Assembly (NCBI GenBank): GCA_963794605.1
Contig: CAWCEN010000003.1
Location: forward strand, 372,001 to 436,000
Direction: 5' to 3'
DNA length: 64,000 bases
Source of the DNA: VAXT01 sp963794605
GTDB lineage: Bacteria; Actinomycetota; Thermoleophilia; Gaiellales; Gaiellaceae
The notes beneath the pieces were generated by a model. The model was given only the letters and a program-made list of their open reading frames with translations, had not been told where the DNA came from and searched no databases. Below, one piece after another: positions 24,020-32,757 of the stretch. How positions within the stretch are numbered: position 1 is the first letter of the stretch; every line of letters begins with the position of its first letter. The translations under genes were made by a program, and so were the position numbers.

Positions 24020-25316
24020 CGAGCACAGAGTAGAGGCGCCAGGGCCCCACGCCTTTGAGCTCGTGCTCCCCGCGGTCGTCGAACTCGAGGCCGGAGCCGG
24101 CCACGAGGTCCTTGACCGTGCTAGAGACGAGCACCTCCCCCGGTTTCGCGAGCGCTGCGACGCGGGCACCCGCCGCGACGACGATTCCCGCCACCTTGCC
24201 TTCGTGCAGCTCGCACTCGCCCGAGTGGACGCCCGCCCGAAGCTCGAGGCCGAGCGCTTCGACGCCGCCCAGGATCCCCTGGGCGCAGCGGATTGCTCGT
24301 GCCGGGCCGTCGAACGTCGCGAAGAACCCATCGCCGGCGGTGTCCCGCTCGATTCCGCGATAGCGGGCGAGCTCCCGCCGGACGAGGGCGTGGTGACGCT
24401 CGAGGAGGTCGCGCCAGGTTCGGTCGCCGAGCTCGCGCGCCCGCTCGGTCGAGCCGACGATGTCCGTGAAGAGCACGGTCGTGAGCACCGTGCTCGGCAC
24501 CACGGGCGGACGGTCGCCGGCGACGAAGGACTCGACCTCGTCGACGATCTCGGGCGAGAGGTAGATGCCGAGGTAATCCTCTCCCGCGACCCTCACCGCC
24601 TGCGCCGAGGTGATGCGCTCTGCGAACCCGAGCGCCTCAGGCTCGGAGAGGGCGCCGCGATGGAGGACGAGCGTCGGCACCCGGACGGCAGGCAGTACGT
24701 CGCTCAGGTCAGTGTCGTAGAACGCCCGGTTCAAGGCGTGGGCAACGGACGGGCTCGCCCCGACGCGCAGCCAGTTGGCGAACCACTCTCGGTCCTCCTC
24801 GCTCTCCGCGAGCGTCGGAGCAAGCTGCCGGAGCAATCCGTCGCACCACTCCTGCGTTCCCCAATGCTCTCTCAGCTCCCGGAGTTCCTTCTCCATCTCC
24901 TCCGGGCTTTCCCAGTGACCGCCGCGGGCAGAGGGCTGGAACACCACGAGCGCGATCGTCCGCTCCGGATAGGTCGCAGCGTAGAGCGTCGCCATCGCCG
25001 CGCCCTCGTGGCTGCCGAAGACGACGGCCCGCTCCGACCCGGCCGCGTCGAGCACAGCATGGAGGTCCTCCATCCGTGTCTCGAGCGTTGCAAACTCCCG
25101 CCCGCTGTCGGACAGCCCTGTCCCGCGCTTGTCGAAGAGGATGAGGCGGAACGAACGGGCGAGTCGTTCGTAGAAACCCCGCCAGCGCGGCGACTCCCAG
25201 GCGTAGACGAGGTTGGACACGTAGTCCGCCACGTAGACGAGATCCGTCGGGCCGTCTCCGACGAGGTGGTATGCGATCGACGTCCCTCCGTTCTTTGCGT
25301 AACGGATGTCCGCCAT
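24012..25316 (-). CDS. Alpha/beta-hydrolase-class III cyclase fusion, array member 1
   Basis: Residues 1-265 form an alpha/beta-hydrolase domain and 275-434 a class III adenylate/guanylate cyclase domain. The hydrolase nucleophile elbow reads GSHEG, putting His103 where Ser belongs, and the catalytic His position is Tyr248; the acid is also absent, so it is probably a ligand sensor. The cyclase domain keeps both metal-binding aspartates (Asp285 in FTDIVGST, Asp329 in AGDGFF) but has Ala for the Asn of the Asn-Arg transition-state pair. The gene ends the four-cyclase array and overlaps the thiolase by 8 bp. Confidence 0.9.
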   Translation of the reverse strand: MADIRYAKNGGTSIAYHLVGDGPTDLVYVADYVSNLVYAWESPRWRGFYERLARSFRLILFDKRGTGLSDSGREFATLETRMEDLHAVLDAAGSERAVVFGSHEGAAMATLYAATYPERTIALVVFQPSARGGHWESPEEMEKELRELREHWGTQEWCDGLLRQLAPTLAESEEDREWFANWLRVGASPSVAHALNRAFYDTDLSDVLPAVRVPTLVLHRGALSEPEALGFAERITSAQAVRVAGEDYLGIYLSPEIVDEVESFVAGDRPPVVPSTVLTTVLFTDIVGSTERARELGDRTWRDLLERHHALVRRELARYRGIERDTAGDGFFATFDGPARAIRCAQGILGGVEALGLELRAGVHSGECELHEGKVAGIVVAAGARVAALAKPGEVLVSSTVKDLVAGSGLEFDDRGEHELKGVGPWRLYSVLDA

Positions 25317-25325
25317 GTCGCAGCC

Positions 25326-26663
25326 CTAGCTCCCGGCGACCGCGTAGAGGTTCCATTCGCCGGGCACGCCTTTGAGAACGTGCGTGCCGCGGTCCTCGAA
25401 CTCGATCCCTGAGCCGGCGACGAGATCCCTCACGGTCGACGAGACGAGCACCTCGCCGGGACCGGCCGCACCCGCGACGCGCGCACCCGTGTGCACCGCC
25501 AGCCCAGCGACCTTGTCGCCGAAACGCTCGCACTCGCCCGTGTGCACGCCCGCTCTGATCTCGAGGCCTAGAGACCGGACTCCGGCCACGGCGGCTGTGC
25601 CGCAGCGGATCGCACGGGCCGGGCCGTCGAACGTGGCCAGGAAGCCGTCGCCCGCAATGTCCACCTCCTGGCCGTGGAAGCGATCCAACTGTTGCCGCAC
25701 CAGAGAATGATGCCGCTCGAGAAGCTCGCGCCACCGCCGGTCGCCGAGCTTCGTCGCCCGCTCCGTGGAGCCGACGATGTCCGTGAATAGAACCGTCGTG
25801 AGAACGCGGTCGGGCTCGGGGCCGCGTCGAGTGCCGGTCAGGAACTGCTCCAACTGGTCGATGATCGCGTCCGTGTCGCCCGCCCAGAGCGTGTGGGAGT
25901 CTCCTGGGAGCTCCACAAACGTCGCGCCCGGGATCTTGGTCGCCATCCAGCGCCCCTCCTCGACCTTCACGTCCCGGTCGTGCGTGCGATGCAGGATCAG
26001 GGTCGGCGCCTGGATCGACGGCAGGACATCACGGACGTCGAGCTGCGTGTTCATGCGCATCAGCGCCACGCCGGCTCCAGGGCTCGCGCTGCGGCGGAAA
26101 TACGTCGCCAGGCGCTCTTTGAACGCGTCGTCCTCGCTCGGGGCGAGCTGGTCGAGATCCATGCGGCTCGACCAGTTGCGCTCCAGCACCTCGATCTCGC
26201 GTTCGCGGTCGTCGGGCTTCGGGGCCCAGGGATAGTCGGGGCTCCAGATCCGCTTGGCGAACGAGCCGTACAGGGCCAGCGCGGTGATCCGATCAGGGTA
26301 GGTGGCGGCGAAGAAGACGCTCAGCAGGCCGCCCTCGGAGAAGCCGAACACAGCCGCCTCTCGACAGTCCACCGCGTCGAGGACGGCCCGCACGTCGTCC
26401 ATGCGCTCCTCGAGCGTAGGCAGACGGTCGAGAGGGACGGGATCGGAGAGCCCAGTGCCGCGCTTGTCGAACAGGATCAATCGCGAGAAGCCCGCAAGAC
26501 GGTCGAGGACATGGGCGTGCGCAGGCTCCTCCCAGTTCAACTCGACGTTCGAGATCCAGCCGGGCACGTAGATGAGGTCGAGCGGGCCGTCGCCGACGAC
26601 TTGGTAGGCGATGTTGACGTCGCCGCTCTTCGTGTAGCGGGTCTCAGGCCGAGTTGACGGCAT
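25326..26663 (-). CDS. Alpha/beta-hydrolase-class III cyclase fusion, array member 2
   Basis: The 445-residue protein has the same two-domain layout as its neighbours but is the only one with an apparently complete hydrolase triad: Ser109 (GFSEG), an Asp at 229 or 231 (HRTHDRD) and His257 (GDSHTLW). The cyclase half has FTDIVGST and AGDGFL with both metal aspartates and His in the Asn position (VHTGARV). It may hydrolyse a ligand while signalling, unlike members 1, 3 and 4. The ATG lies in the final 20 bp of member 3. Confidence 0.9.
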   Translation of the reverse strand: MPSTRPETRYTKSGDVNIAYQVVGDGPLDLIYVPGWISNVELNWEEPAHAHVLDRLAGFSRLILFDKRGTGLSDPVPLDRLPTLEERMDDVRAVLDAVDCREAAVFGFSEGGLLSVFFAATYPDRITALALYGSFAKRIWSPDYPWAPKPDDREREIEVLERNWSSRMDLDQLAPSEDDAFKERLATYFRRSASPGAGVALMRMNTQLDVRDVLPSIQAPTLILHRTHDRDVKVEEGRWMATKIPGATFVELPGDSHTLWAGDTDAIIDQLEQFLTGTRRGPEPDRVLTTVLFTDIVGSTERATKLGDRRWRELLERHHSLVRQQLDRFHGQEVDIAGDGFLATFDGPARAIRCGTAAVAGVRSLGLEIRAGVHTGECERFGDKVAGLAVHTGARVAGAAGPGEVLVSSTVRDLVAGSGIEFEDRGTHVLKGVPGEWNLYAVAGS

Positions 26664-27948
26664 AGACCCTCCACTCGCCGGGCACGCCTTTCAGCTCCTG
26701 CGTGCCTCGGTCCTCGAACTCGATCTCCGAGCCCGCGACGAGGTCCTTGACCGTCTGGGAGACGAGGACCTCTCCTGGCGAGGCGGCTGCGGACACGCGG
26801 GCACCGACGTTCACGGCCAGGCCGGCGAGCTTGTCCCCCACTCGCTCGCACTCGCCGGTGTGGATTCCGGCGCGCACCTCGAGGCCGAGCTCGGGGACGC
26901 GCTCGACGATCTCCCGGGCGCACGAGATCGCGCGAGCGGGGCCGTCGAAGCTCGCGAAGAACCCGTCGCCGGCGGTGTCGATCTCTATTCCCCTGTAACG
27001 CGCGAGCTCCATCCGCACGAGCTCGTGGTGCCGCTCGAGCAGGCTACGCCAGTCGCGGTCGCCGAGCTCCGCAGCACGCTGGGTCGAATTCACGAGATCG
27101 GTGAAGAGGACGGTCGCCAGCACCGTGTCCGGGATCCGCCGAGCGGGGCTTCCACCGAGGAACGTCTCCACGGCCTCGAGCGCGAACTGATTCTCCTGCA
27201 TCGCTCTGCCGATGCCGGGGACCGTGACGTACTCCGCGCCTGGAATGCGGCTCGCAACCTGTTCTGAATTCTGGCGTTCCCGCTCCTTGGCGATCACGAG
27301 CGTCGGCACTCGGATCGCGGGAAGGACATCCCGGACGTCGAGATCGATCTGCATCCGCCTGAACTCCACCCACGACATCGGGCTCGACGTCAGCCTGTGG
27401 TGCCAGACGAACCAGTCGAGGTAGCCGGGATCGCTCGCCCACTGCGGGTTGATCTCCGCGGCGAACTGCTCCAGCACATCGCGGCGGCCCCATCGATCGC
27501 GTTGCGCAGGAAGGGTGGCCAGCGCCTCCTCGCGCTCTCGTTCGTCCAGCATGCTTTGCGACCACGGGTCGTAGAGGATCAGCCGCTCCACGCGATCTGG
27601 GTTCGACGCGGCGAACACCGCACAGGTCGCGGCGGCCTCCGCGATCCCGAGCAGGGCCGGACGCTCGCTCCCGACCGCGTCCATGACCGCGCGCAGGTCG
27701 TCCATCCGCGATTCGATCGTGAAGCCGCGCGGACGATCCGAGAGCCCGACACCGCGGGCATTGACGATGATGAGCCTTCGCCCCTGCGCGAGCCGGTAGC
27801 CGAACTCGGCGAACTTCGGCGCCTGCCAGAGCGTGTACAGGTTGGAGAGGAACGGGAGTAGGACGAGGTCCGTCGGCCCCTCGCCGACGACCTGGTAGGC
27901 AATCGAGACATCGCCGCTGCGCGCGTAGCTGACGTCCGGGACGTCCAC
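26644..27948 (-). CDS. Alpha/beta-hydrolase-class III cyclase fusion, array member 3
   Basis: From the GTG at 27946-27948 the product is 434 residues, VDVPDVSYARSGDVSIAYQV, which matches the starts of the other members; a frame to 27990 would overlap member 4. The hydrolase elbow reads GIAEA, with Ala103 for Ser, and the His position is Arg (PGIGRAM), so catalysis there is unlikely. The cyclase half keeps both metal aspartates (FTDLVNST, AGDGFF) and, alone in the array, the canonical Asn-Arg pair (VNVGARV). Confidence 0.9.
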   Translation of the reverse strand: MDVPDVSYARSGDVSIAYQVVGEGPTDLVLLPFLSNLYTLWQAPKFAEFGYRLAQGRRLIIVNARGVGLSDRPRGFTIESRMDDLRAVMDAVGSERPALLGIAEAAATCAVFAASNPDRVERLILYDPWSQSMLDEREREEALATLPAQRDRWGRRDVLEQFAAEINPQWASDPGYLDWFVWHHRLTSSPMSWVEFRRMQIDLDVRDVLPAIRVPTLVIAKERERQNSEQVASRIPGAEYVTVPGIGRAMQENQFALEAVETFLGGSPARRIPDTVLATVLFTDLVNSTQRAAELGDRDWRSLLERHHELVRMELARYRGIEIDTAGDGFFASFDGPARAISCAREIVERVPELGLEVRAGIHTGECERVGDKLAGLAVNVGARVSAAASPGEVLVSQTVKDLVAGSEIEFEDRGTQELKGVPGEWRVYAVNSA

Positions 27949-27952
27949 ACCG

Positions 27953-29275
27953 TCACCGAACGGCAAAGAGCCTCCACTCCCCCGGGACACCCTTCAGCTC
28001 ATGTACGCCGCGGTCGTCGAACTCGATCCCGGAGCCTGCGACGAGATCCTTGACCGTGCTCGAGACGAGCACTTCGCCTGCCTTCGCCTCGGAAGCGATC
28101 CGAGCACCCAGGTGCACGGCGAGACCCGCGATCTTGTCGCCCCGGATCTCACACTCACCCGTGTGGACCCCACAGCGAACCTCTATGCCAAGGTCGATCA
28201 TCGACCGGCTGACGGCGACAGCACAGCGAACCGCGCGAGCGGGACCGTCGAAGGAAGCGAAGAAGCCGTCGCCTGCTGTATCGAGCTCGCGCCCCCTGAA
28301 TCCATCGAGCAGACGACGAACCATCGCGTCGTGGCTCTCGAGTGTCTCGCGCCAGCGCCGGTCGCCTAGCGCCGCCGCATGCTCGGTCGAGCCGACGATG
28401 TCCGTGAAGAGAACCGTCGAGAGCACGGTGTCGGGCTCGGCGTCTCCGATCGCAGTTGCGAGGAATTGTTCGATCTCCGAGAGAGTCCGCTCGACGCTCC
28501 CGATGAACAACGAGGCGCGACCTGGGACTTCGACCCGCTTTGCGACAGGAATTCGCTCGACCATGTACTCGGCATCCGTCCGCATCGTCGGCCGGTGGAG
28601 GATGAGCACCGGGACGCGGATCGCGGCGAGGACGCCTCGAATGTCGACATCCATTGCCATGCGATGGGCCGTGAGCGCGGCGCCGGGGCTTGCCCCGCAG
28701 CGCATCATCTCGCAGTACCACTCGAACGTAGCCTCATCGTCGAATTCGGCAGCCCATGTCTCGGCGAACTGCTTCTCGAAGAACTCCCGCGTCCCCCAGC
28801 CCTGTTCCACCTCCTCCATCTGACGCTGCCATTCAGCCTCGGGCTCCCCAATCGGATAGTCGTCCGAGGCGACACCGCGTGCGAACGGGGCCCACAGCAC
28901 GAGCGCTGCGACGCGCTCCGGATACGTCGCTGCGAATAGCGTGGCCATCGCTCCGGCCTCCCCCGTGGCGATCAGTACAGCCCGGCGCGAGCCGACGGCG
29001 TCCATCACCGCGCGAATGTCGTCCATACGGGTTTCGAGCGTTGGCACGTCCCGCGGCCGGTCGGAGAGACCGATTCCGCGACGGTCGAAACGAATGAGCC
29101 GGCCGAGCAGAGCAAGCCGCTCGAAGAACGTCGACACGACCGGATGCTCCAGGGCGTGCGTCAAGTGCGAGACGTAGCCCGGCGCGAAGACGAGATCGAT
29201 GGCGCCGCCACCGAGGACGTGGTAGGCGATCGCAACGTCGCCGCTGCGTGCGTATCTGACGTCGGGGGCCGCCAC
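27953..29275 (-). CDS. Alpha/beta-hydrolase-class III cyclase fusion, array member 4 (first of operon)
   Basis: The 440-residue protein is the first of the array, starting at a GTG (29273-29275) with a GGGAGGA ribosome site. The hydrolase elbow reads ATGEA (Gly105 for Ser) and the catalytic His position is Ser (PGRASLF). The cyclase half has FTDIVGST and AGDGFF with both metal aspartates and His in the Asn position (VHLGARI). It diverges from the aldehyde dehydrogenase gene with only 17 bp between start codons. Confidence 0.9.
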   Translation of the reverse strand: MAAPDVRYARSGDVAIAYHVLGGGAIDLVFAPGYVSHLTHALEHPVVSTFFERLALLGRLIRFDRRGIGLSDRPRDVPTLETRMDDIRAVMDAVGSRRAVLIATGEAGAMATLFAATYPERVAALVLWAPFARGVASDDYPIGEPEAEWQRQMEEVEQGWGTREFFEKQFAETWAAEFDDEATFEWYCEMMRCGASPGAALTAHRMAMDVDIRGVLAAIRVPVLILHRPTMRTDAEYMVERIPVAKRVEVPGRASLFIGSVERTLSEIEQFLATAIGDAEPDTVLSTVLFTDIVGSTEHAAALGDRRWRETLESHDAMVRRLLDGFRGRELDTAGDGFFASFDGPARAVRCAVAVSRSMIDLGIEVRCGVHTGECEIRGDKIAGLAVHLGARIASEAKAGEVLVSSTVKDLVAGSGIEFDDRGVHELKGVPGEWRLFAVR

Positions 29276-29280
29276 GAACG

Positions 29281-29286
29281 TATCCT
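29281..29286 (+). promoter_or_regulatory. -10 box of the aldehyde dehydrogenase gene
   Basis: TATCCT lies 6 nt before the GTG at 29293, the same spacing as at the ArsR gene. A transcript starting about 7 bp after this box would begin at the start codon, so it is likely leaderless. The box lies between two divergent starts 17 bp apart. Confidence 0.5.
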
Positions 29287-29292
29287 CCCATC

Positions 29293-30720
29293 GTGGCCGC
29301 TACCGCAACAGAGCGGAAACTCCTGATCGGCGGCGACTGGCTCGAGACCGGCGACTGGCAGGAGGTTCGCTCTCCCTACTCCGGAGACGTCGTCGGGCGC
29401 GTAGCGACGGCCGGCGCGGCCGAGGCGCGGGCGGCAATCGACGCAGCCGAGAAGGCCATGGCCGACCCGCTTCCGGCCCACAAGCGCGCCGAGATCCTCG
29501 TCAAGGTCGTCGCAGGGATCGCACGGCGCCACGACGAGATCGCGGCGCAGATCGCCGCCGAGGCCGGTAAGCCACTCAAGGCCGCCAAGGTCGAGACGAG
29601 CCGGGCGATGTCGACCTACACGTTCTCTGCCGTCGAGGCGCGCAAGCTCGCGGGCGAAGTCGTGCCGATGGATGCCGCCCAGGCGGGCGAGGGCAAGCTC
29701 GCCTTCACCCTGCGCGAGCCGATAGGCGTCGTCGGCGCGATCAGCCCGTTCAACTTCCCGCTCAACCTCGTCGCGCACAAGATCGCACCCGCGCTGGCAG
29801 CGGGCTGCGCCGTCGTGCTCAAGCCTGCGGGTCAGACGCCGCTCTCGGCGCTCACGCTCGCGGAGCTCGAGGACGAGGCGGGGCTGCCGCCGGGCTGGCT
29901 CAACGTCCTCGTCGGGCCCGCGAGCGAGATCGGGGACGTGCTCGTCGACGACGAACGAGTCAAGGCGATCACCTTCACTGGCTCGTCCGAGGTCGGCTGG
30001 GGCCTCCGGGAGCGCGCCGCGCGCAAGAAGGTGCTGCTCGAGCTCGGCAATGCGACGCCCGTGATCGTCCACGACGACGCCGATGTCACCGAGGCGGCTG
30101 CCAAGCTGGCGGCGCACGCGTTCTCCTTCGCGGGGCAGAGCTGCATCTCCGTGCAGCGCATCTACGTGCAGGAACGGGTGTACGACGATTTCGTCGCCGC
30201 GTTCGTGCCGAAGGTCGAGGAGCTCGTAGTCGGAGACCCGGCCGACGCCGAAACCGACGTTGGCCCGGTGATCGACGAGGGCGCTCGCGAGCGGATCCTG
30301 AGCTGGATCGACGAGGCGCGCGACGGAGGCGCCGAGGTGCTCGTCGGCGGCGACCTCGAGGGCGACCTGATCCGCCCGACCGTGATCGCGGACGCCGCCC
30401 CGGAGCTCAAGGTCTGTCGCGAGGAGGTCTTCGGGCCCGTCTGCGTCGTCAACAGGTACGAGTCGCTCGACGAGGCGATCGCGCTCGCCAACGGGACGCG
30501 CTACGGCCTGCAGGCGGGGATCTTCACTGCGGACGTCCGCGCCGCGCTCCAGGCTGCACGGAACCTCGAGTTCGGCGGCGTGATCGTCAACGAGGCACCG
30601 ACGTTCCGCTCCGATCAGATGCCCTACGGAGGCGTCAAGGACTCGGGCAACACCCGTGAGGGACCGGCCTACTCGGTGCGCGAGCTGACCGAGCAGCGCG
30701 TCGTCGTCATCGACCTGTGA
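29293..30720 (+). CDS. NAD(P)-dependent aldehyde dehydrogenase
   Basis: The 475-residue enzyme has the family Rossmann region and motifs: ISPFNFPLNL with the catalytic Asn, LKPAGQTPLSAL, FTGSSEVGWGL, the general base Glu in LLELGNATP, and the nucleophilic Cys in FAGQSCISVQR (about residue 284). It oxidises an aldehyde to an acid; the sequence resembles the lactaldehyde/NADP-glyceraldehyde-3-phosphate group, but the substrate is uncertain. It is divergent from the cyclase array. Confidence 0.93.
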   Translation: MAATATERKLLIGGDWLETGDWQEVRSPYSGDVVGRVATAGAAEARAAIDAAEKAMADPLPAHKRAEILVKVVAGIARRHDEIAAQIAAEAGKPLKAAKVETSRAMSTYTFSAVEARKLAGEVVPMDAAQAGEGKLAFTLREPIGVVGAISPFNFPLNLVAHKIAPALAAGCAVVLKPAGQTPLSALTLAELEDEAGLPPGWLNVLVGPASEIGDVLVDDERVKAITFTGSSEVGWGLRERAARKKVLLELGNATPVIVHDDADVTEAAAKLAAHAFSFAGQSCISVQRIYVQERVYDDFVAAFVPKVEELVVGDPADAETDVGPVIDEGARERILSWIDEARDGGAEVLVGGDLEGDLIRPTVIADAAPELKVCREEVFGPVCVVNRYESLDEAIALANGTRYGLQAGIFTADVRAALQAARNLEFGGVIVNEAPTFRSDQMPYGGVKDSGNTREGPAYSVRELTEQRVVVIDL

Positions 30721-30767
30721 GGCGCAACCGGGCTTCGCGGCCGGCCCTGTAAACTCGCGCCCGCCTG

Positions 30768-31328
30768 ATGGCACGAATCGCCCTGCTCGCCAGGTTCCGC
30801 AAGCGGCCCGCGGAGGATGCTCCCGAACGCGCCCCCGTCCCGACCCGCCCGCGACGCGTTCCGCCTCCCGGCTCCCTGAGGCGCGAACGACGAGCGCTCG
30901 TCCGGACGCGTGAGGAGCGCATCCGGGACCTCGGCGGGCTGATGCTCGAGATGTACCGCCGCGACCAGTTCAAGCAGGACCTGCTGATCGAGCAGTGCCA
31001 GGAGGTGATTGCGATCGAGGGTCGCTTGCGGGAAATCGACGAGTTGCTCGAGGTCTCGGTCGCACAGCGCCGTGAGGGCGTCGGCCATCGCTGCACCTGC
31101 GGCGCTCCGATCCAGTGGGGCTCACACTTCTGCGCGAACTGTGGTCGCCCGATCGGCGAAGAGCCCGTCGTCTCGTGCCCGAACTGCGGCAACGCCCTTC
31201 CGGCTGATGCACAGTTTTGCGCCAACTGCGGGACTGCGGTACCCGCCGCGGGCGACGACGGCGACGCATCGGACGACGCGCAGACGATGTACCAGCAGCC
31301 GGAGCGGTCAGATCCCTGGGAGAACTGA
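30768..31328 (+). CDS. Double zinc-ribbon protein
   Basis: The 186-residue protein has a basic disordered N-terminus, a helical middle (DLGGLMLEMYRRDQFKQDLL) and two zinc ribbons between about residues 109 and 156 (CTCGAP...CANCG and CPNCGNALP...CANCG). Such ribbons usually mediate protein contacts. The next gene begins immediately after its stop (TGAATG) and encodes another zinc-ribbon protein with a membrane helix, so they likely act together. Confidence 0.8.
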   Translation: MARIALLARFRKRPAEDAPERAPVPTRPRRVPPPGSLRRERRALVRTREERIRDLGGLMLEMYRRDQFKQDLLIEQCQEVIAIEGRLREIDELLEVSVAQRREGVGHRCTCGAPIQWGSHFCANCGRPIGEEPVVSCPNCGNALPADAQFCANCGTAVPAAGDDGDASDDAQTMYQQPERSDPWEN

Positions 31329-32060
31329 ATGGGTGTCAGTCCGCCCGAGCCTCCCGACGAACAGCCGGGCCCGCCTCCCGCCTCCGACGAAGGCGGCGAG
31401 TGTCCACGCTGCGGGGCTCCGTACGAGCCACTTCAGGAGTACTGTCTCGAGTGCGGCCTCCGTCTACCCGTCCAGCGCGGGGTCATCCCGGTGCTCGCAA
31501 CAGCCTGGCGCCGACGAATCTCGTGGTACCCGGGCGACTGGATCTGGCCGGTCCTCGGGCTCCTGATCATCGCCGCGCTTGCGGCGGCAGTCGGAATCCT
31601 CGCCACGACCGGAGGGAGCGGATCGGCGGCGCAGACGCGCGCCGAGACCCAGGCGTCGGTCTCGCTGAGCACCGGCACCGGGGCAACGGAGCCCTCCTCA
31701 ACCGAGTCCTCGACGGTTCCGACCGAGTCCGTCCCGACGACCGCGCCGGAGCAGCCGCCTCCCCCGCCCCCCTCGAACACGCTCACCGAGTGGCCAACCG
31801 GCCAGAACGGCTGGACGATCGTGCTTTCGTCGATCCCGCAGACCGCGGGCCGCTCAGGGGCAGTGAGCGCCGGGCAGAAAGCCCTGAGCGCGGGACTGAC
31901 CGATGTCGGCATCCTCGACTCGTCTGAGTTCTCGAGCCTGCATACCGGTTATTTCGTCGTGTTCAGCGGCGTTTTCAACAACGAGGGCGACGCGAGAGCC
32001 GCGCTCGATACGGCGCAGGGCACGTATCCGCAGTCGTACGTCCGCGAAATAATTCAGTAA
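31329..32060 (+). CDS. Zinc-ribbon membrane protein with a C-terminal SPOR-like domain
   Basis: The 243-residue product has one zinc ribbon (Cys25, 28, 39, 42), a membrane helix (about 72-94), a Ser/Thr/Pro-rich linker, and a C-terminal domain of about 75 residues (WTIVLSSIPQ, GILDSSEFSSLHTGYFVVFS, ARAALDTAQGTYPQSYVREI) that resembles SPOR, a peptidoglycan-binding fold often found in division proteins. The topology is zinc ribbon inside, SPOR outside. Septum or cell-wall function is inferred from that domain. Confidence 0.8.
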   Translation: MGVSPPEPPDEQPGPPPASDEGGECPRCGAPYEPLQEYCLECGLRLPVQRGVIPVLATAWRRRISWYPGDWIWPVLGLLIIAALAAAVGILATTGGSGSAAQTRAETQASVSLSTGTGATEPSSTESSTVPTESVPTTAPEQPPPPPPSNTLTEWPTGQNGWTIVLSSIPQTAGRSGAVSAGQKALSAGLTDVGILDSSEFSSLHTGYFVVFSGVFNNEGDARAALDTAQGTYPQSYVREIIQ

Positions 32061-32074
32061 GTGAGTGGACACAG

Positions 32075-32110
32075 AAGGGGGCTCCCTGCGCTTCGCGCGG
32101 GGGCCGCCTT
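32075..32110. terminator. Bidirectional terminator-like hairpin
   Basis: Between convergent genes the sequence folds as GCGC-TTC-GCGC extended by GGG/CCC pairs and AAGG/CCTT ends with small bulges. A short T run (32109-32111) follows on the plus strand. It probably terminates transcription from both sides. Confidence 0.5.
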
Positions 32111-32132
32111 TGAGTTTGGGTGACTCGACGGG

Positions 32133-32582
32133 TTAGGCCGCTACTTTGGAGCGTTCCAGGTGCTGGTGCGACGGGCAGTAGTCGCGCTCGGGAAGCGGTG
32201 TGCGCTGGCACGGCTTGCCCTTGCGCGTCGTCGCGTGGCAGCGCGGGACGCCGCCGTCGAACGCGCCGGCCTCGATCTGCTCCTCGATGAACGCGACCGC
32301 CGCGTTGACGCCCTCGTTCACCGCCCAGGCGACCTGGGCCTGAGCAGTGATCGGGAAGTAGCGCCGGATGTCCTGGAACAGCGACCGCTCGGGTTTCGCG
32401 AAGTACTGCGGATCGCGGGCCAGCCGCTCCATCGTCTGCTCACAGGCCTCGAGCACGGCTTTGCGGTACTCGCCCTGCTCCTTCGTGGTCACATACGGGT
32501 CGACCAGGTCTTTGATTGACCGATAAATGGCTCGCGAGTACTGATACATACAGTGCTGGATGTGGAGGGCTCGTTCGTCCAT
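32133..32582 (-). CDS. Protein with a C-terminal Cys-rich zinc-finger-like motif
   Basis: The product (149 residues from the ATG at 32582) has a helical N-terminal part (LHIQHCMYQYSRAIYRSIKD, YRKAVLEACEQTMERLARDP) and a C-terminal motif CHATTRKGKPCQRTPLPERDY followed by CPSH, giving a C-x9-C-x10-C-x2-H pattern that likely binds zinc. I know such tails in actinobacterial hypothetical proteins but no function. It is divergent from the WYL regulator and shares its control region. Confidence 0.7.
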   Translation of the reverse strand: MDERALHIQHCMYQYSRAIYRSIKDLVDPYVTTKEQGEYRKAVLEACEQTMERLARDPQYFAKPERSLFQDIRRYFPITAQAQVAWAVNEGVNAAVAFIEEQIEAGAFDGGVPRCHATTRKGKPCQRTPLPERDYCPSHQHLERSKVAA

Positions 32583-32603
32583 TTCCAGTCTGCCTCGTAC
32601 CTT

Positions 32604-32641
32604 GTTAATCCCCCGCAAAGCTCTGTTAACCGCGGATTAAC
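32604..32641. promoter_or_regulatory. GTTAA repeats, candidate operator
   Basis: GTTAATCC occurs at 32604-32611, GTTAAC at 32625-32630, and GGATTAAC, the inverse of the first, at 32634-32641. The second and third form a GTTAA-N7-TTAAC inverted repeat. They sit between the divergent starts at 32582 and 32758. A regulatory role, perhaps for the WYL protein itself, is inferred. Confidence 0.45.
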
Positions 32642-32757
32642 CGTTCTCGCCGCCGCAGGTCGTGACCACTCTAACGTCTCTACGGCGTTGTTACAAACTC
32701 GGCTCCGGTGTTTCCGAGTATGGCAACTTGCTTCGCCCTGAAAGAATAGGCGGAGCG

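Noticed and set aside
22965..25412. 815-codon plus-strand open frame across thiolase and cyclase genes
   Set aside because: It crosses two conserved minus-strand genes and has low-complexity composition without any domain.
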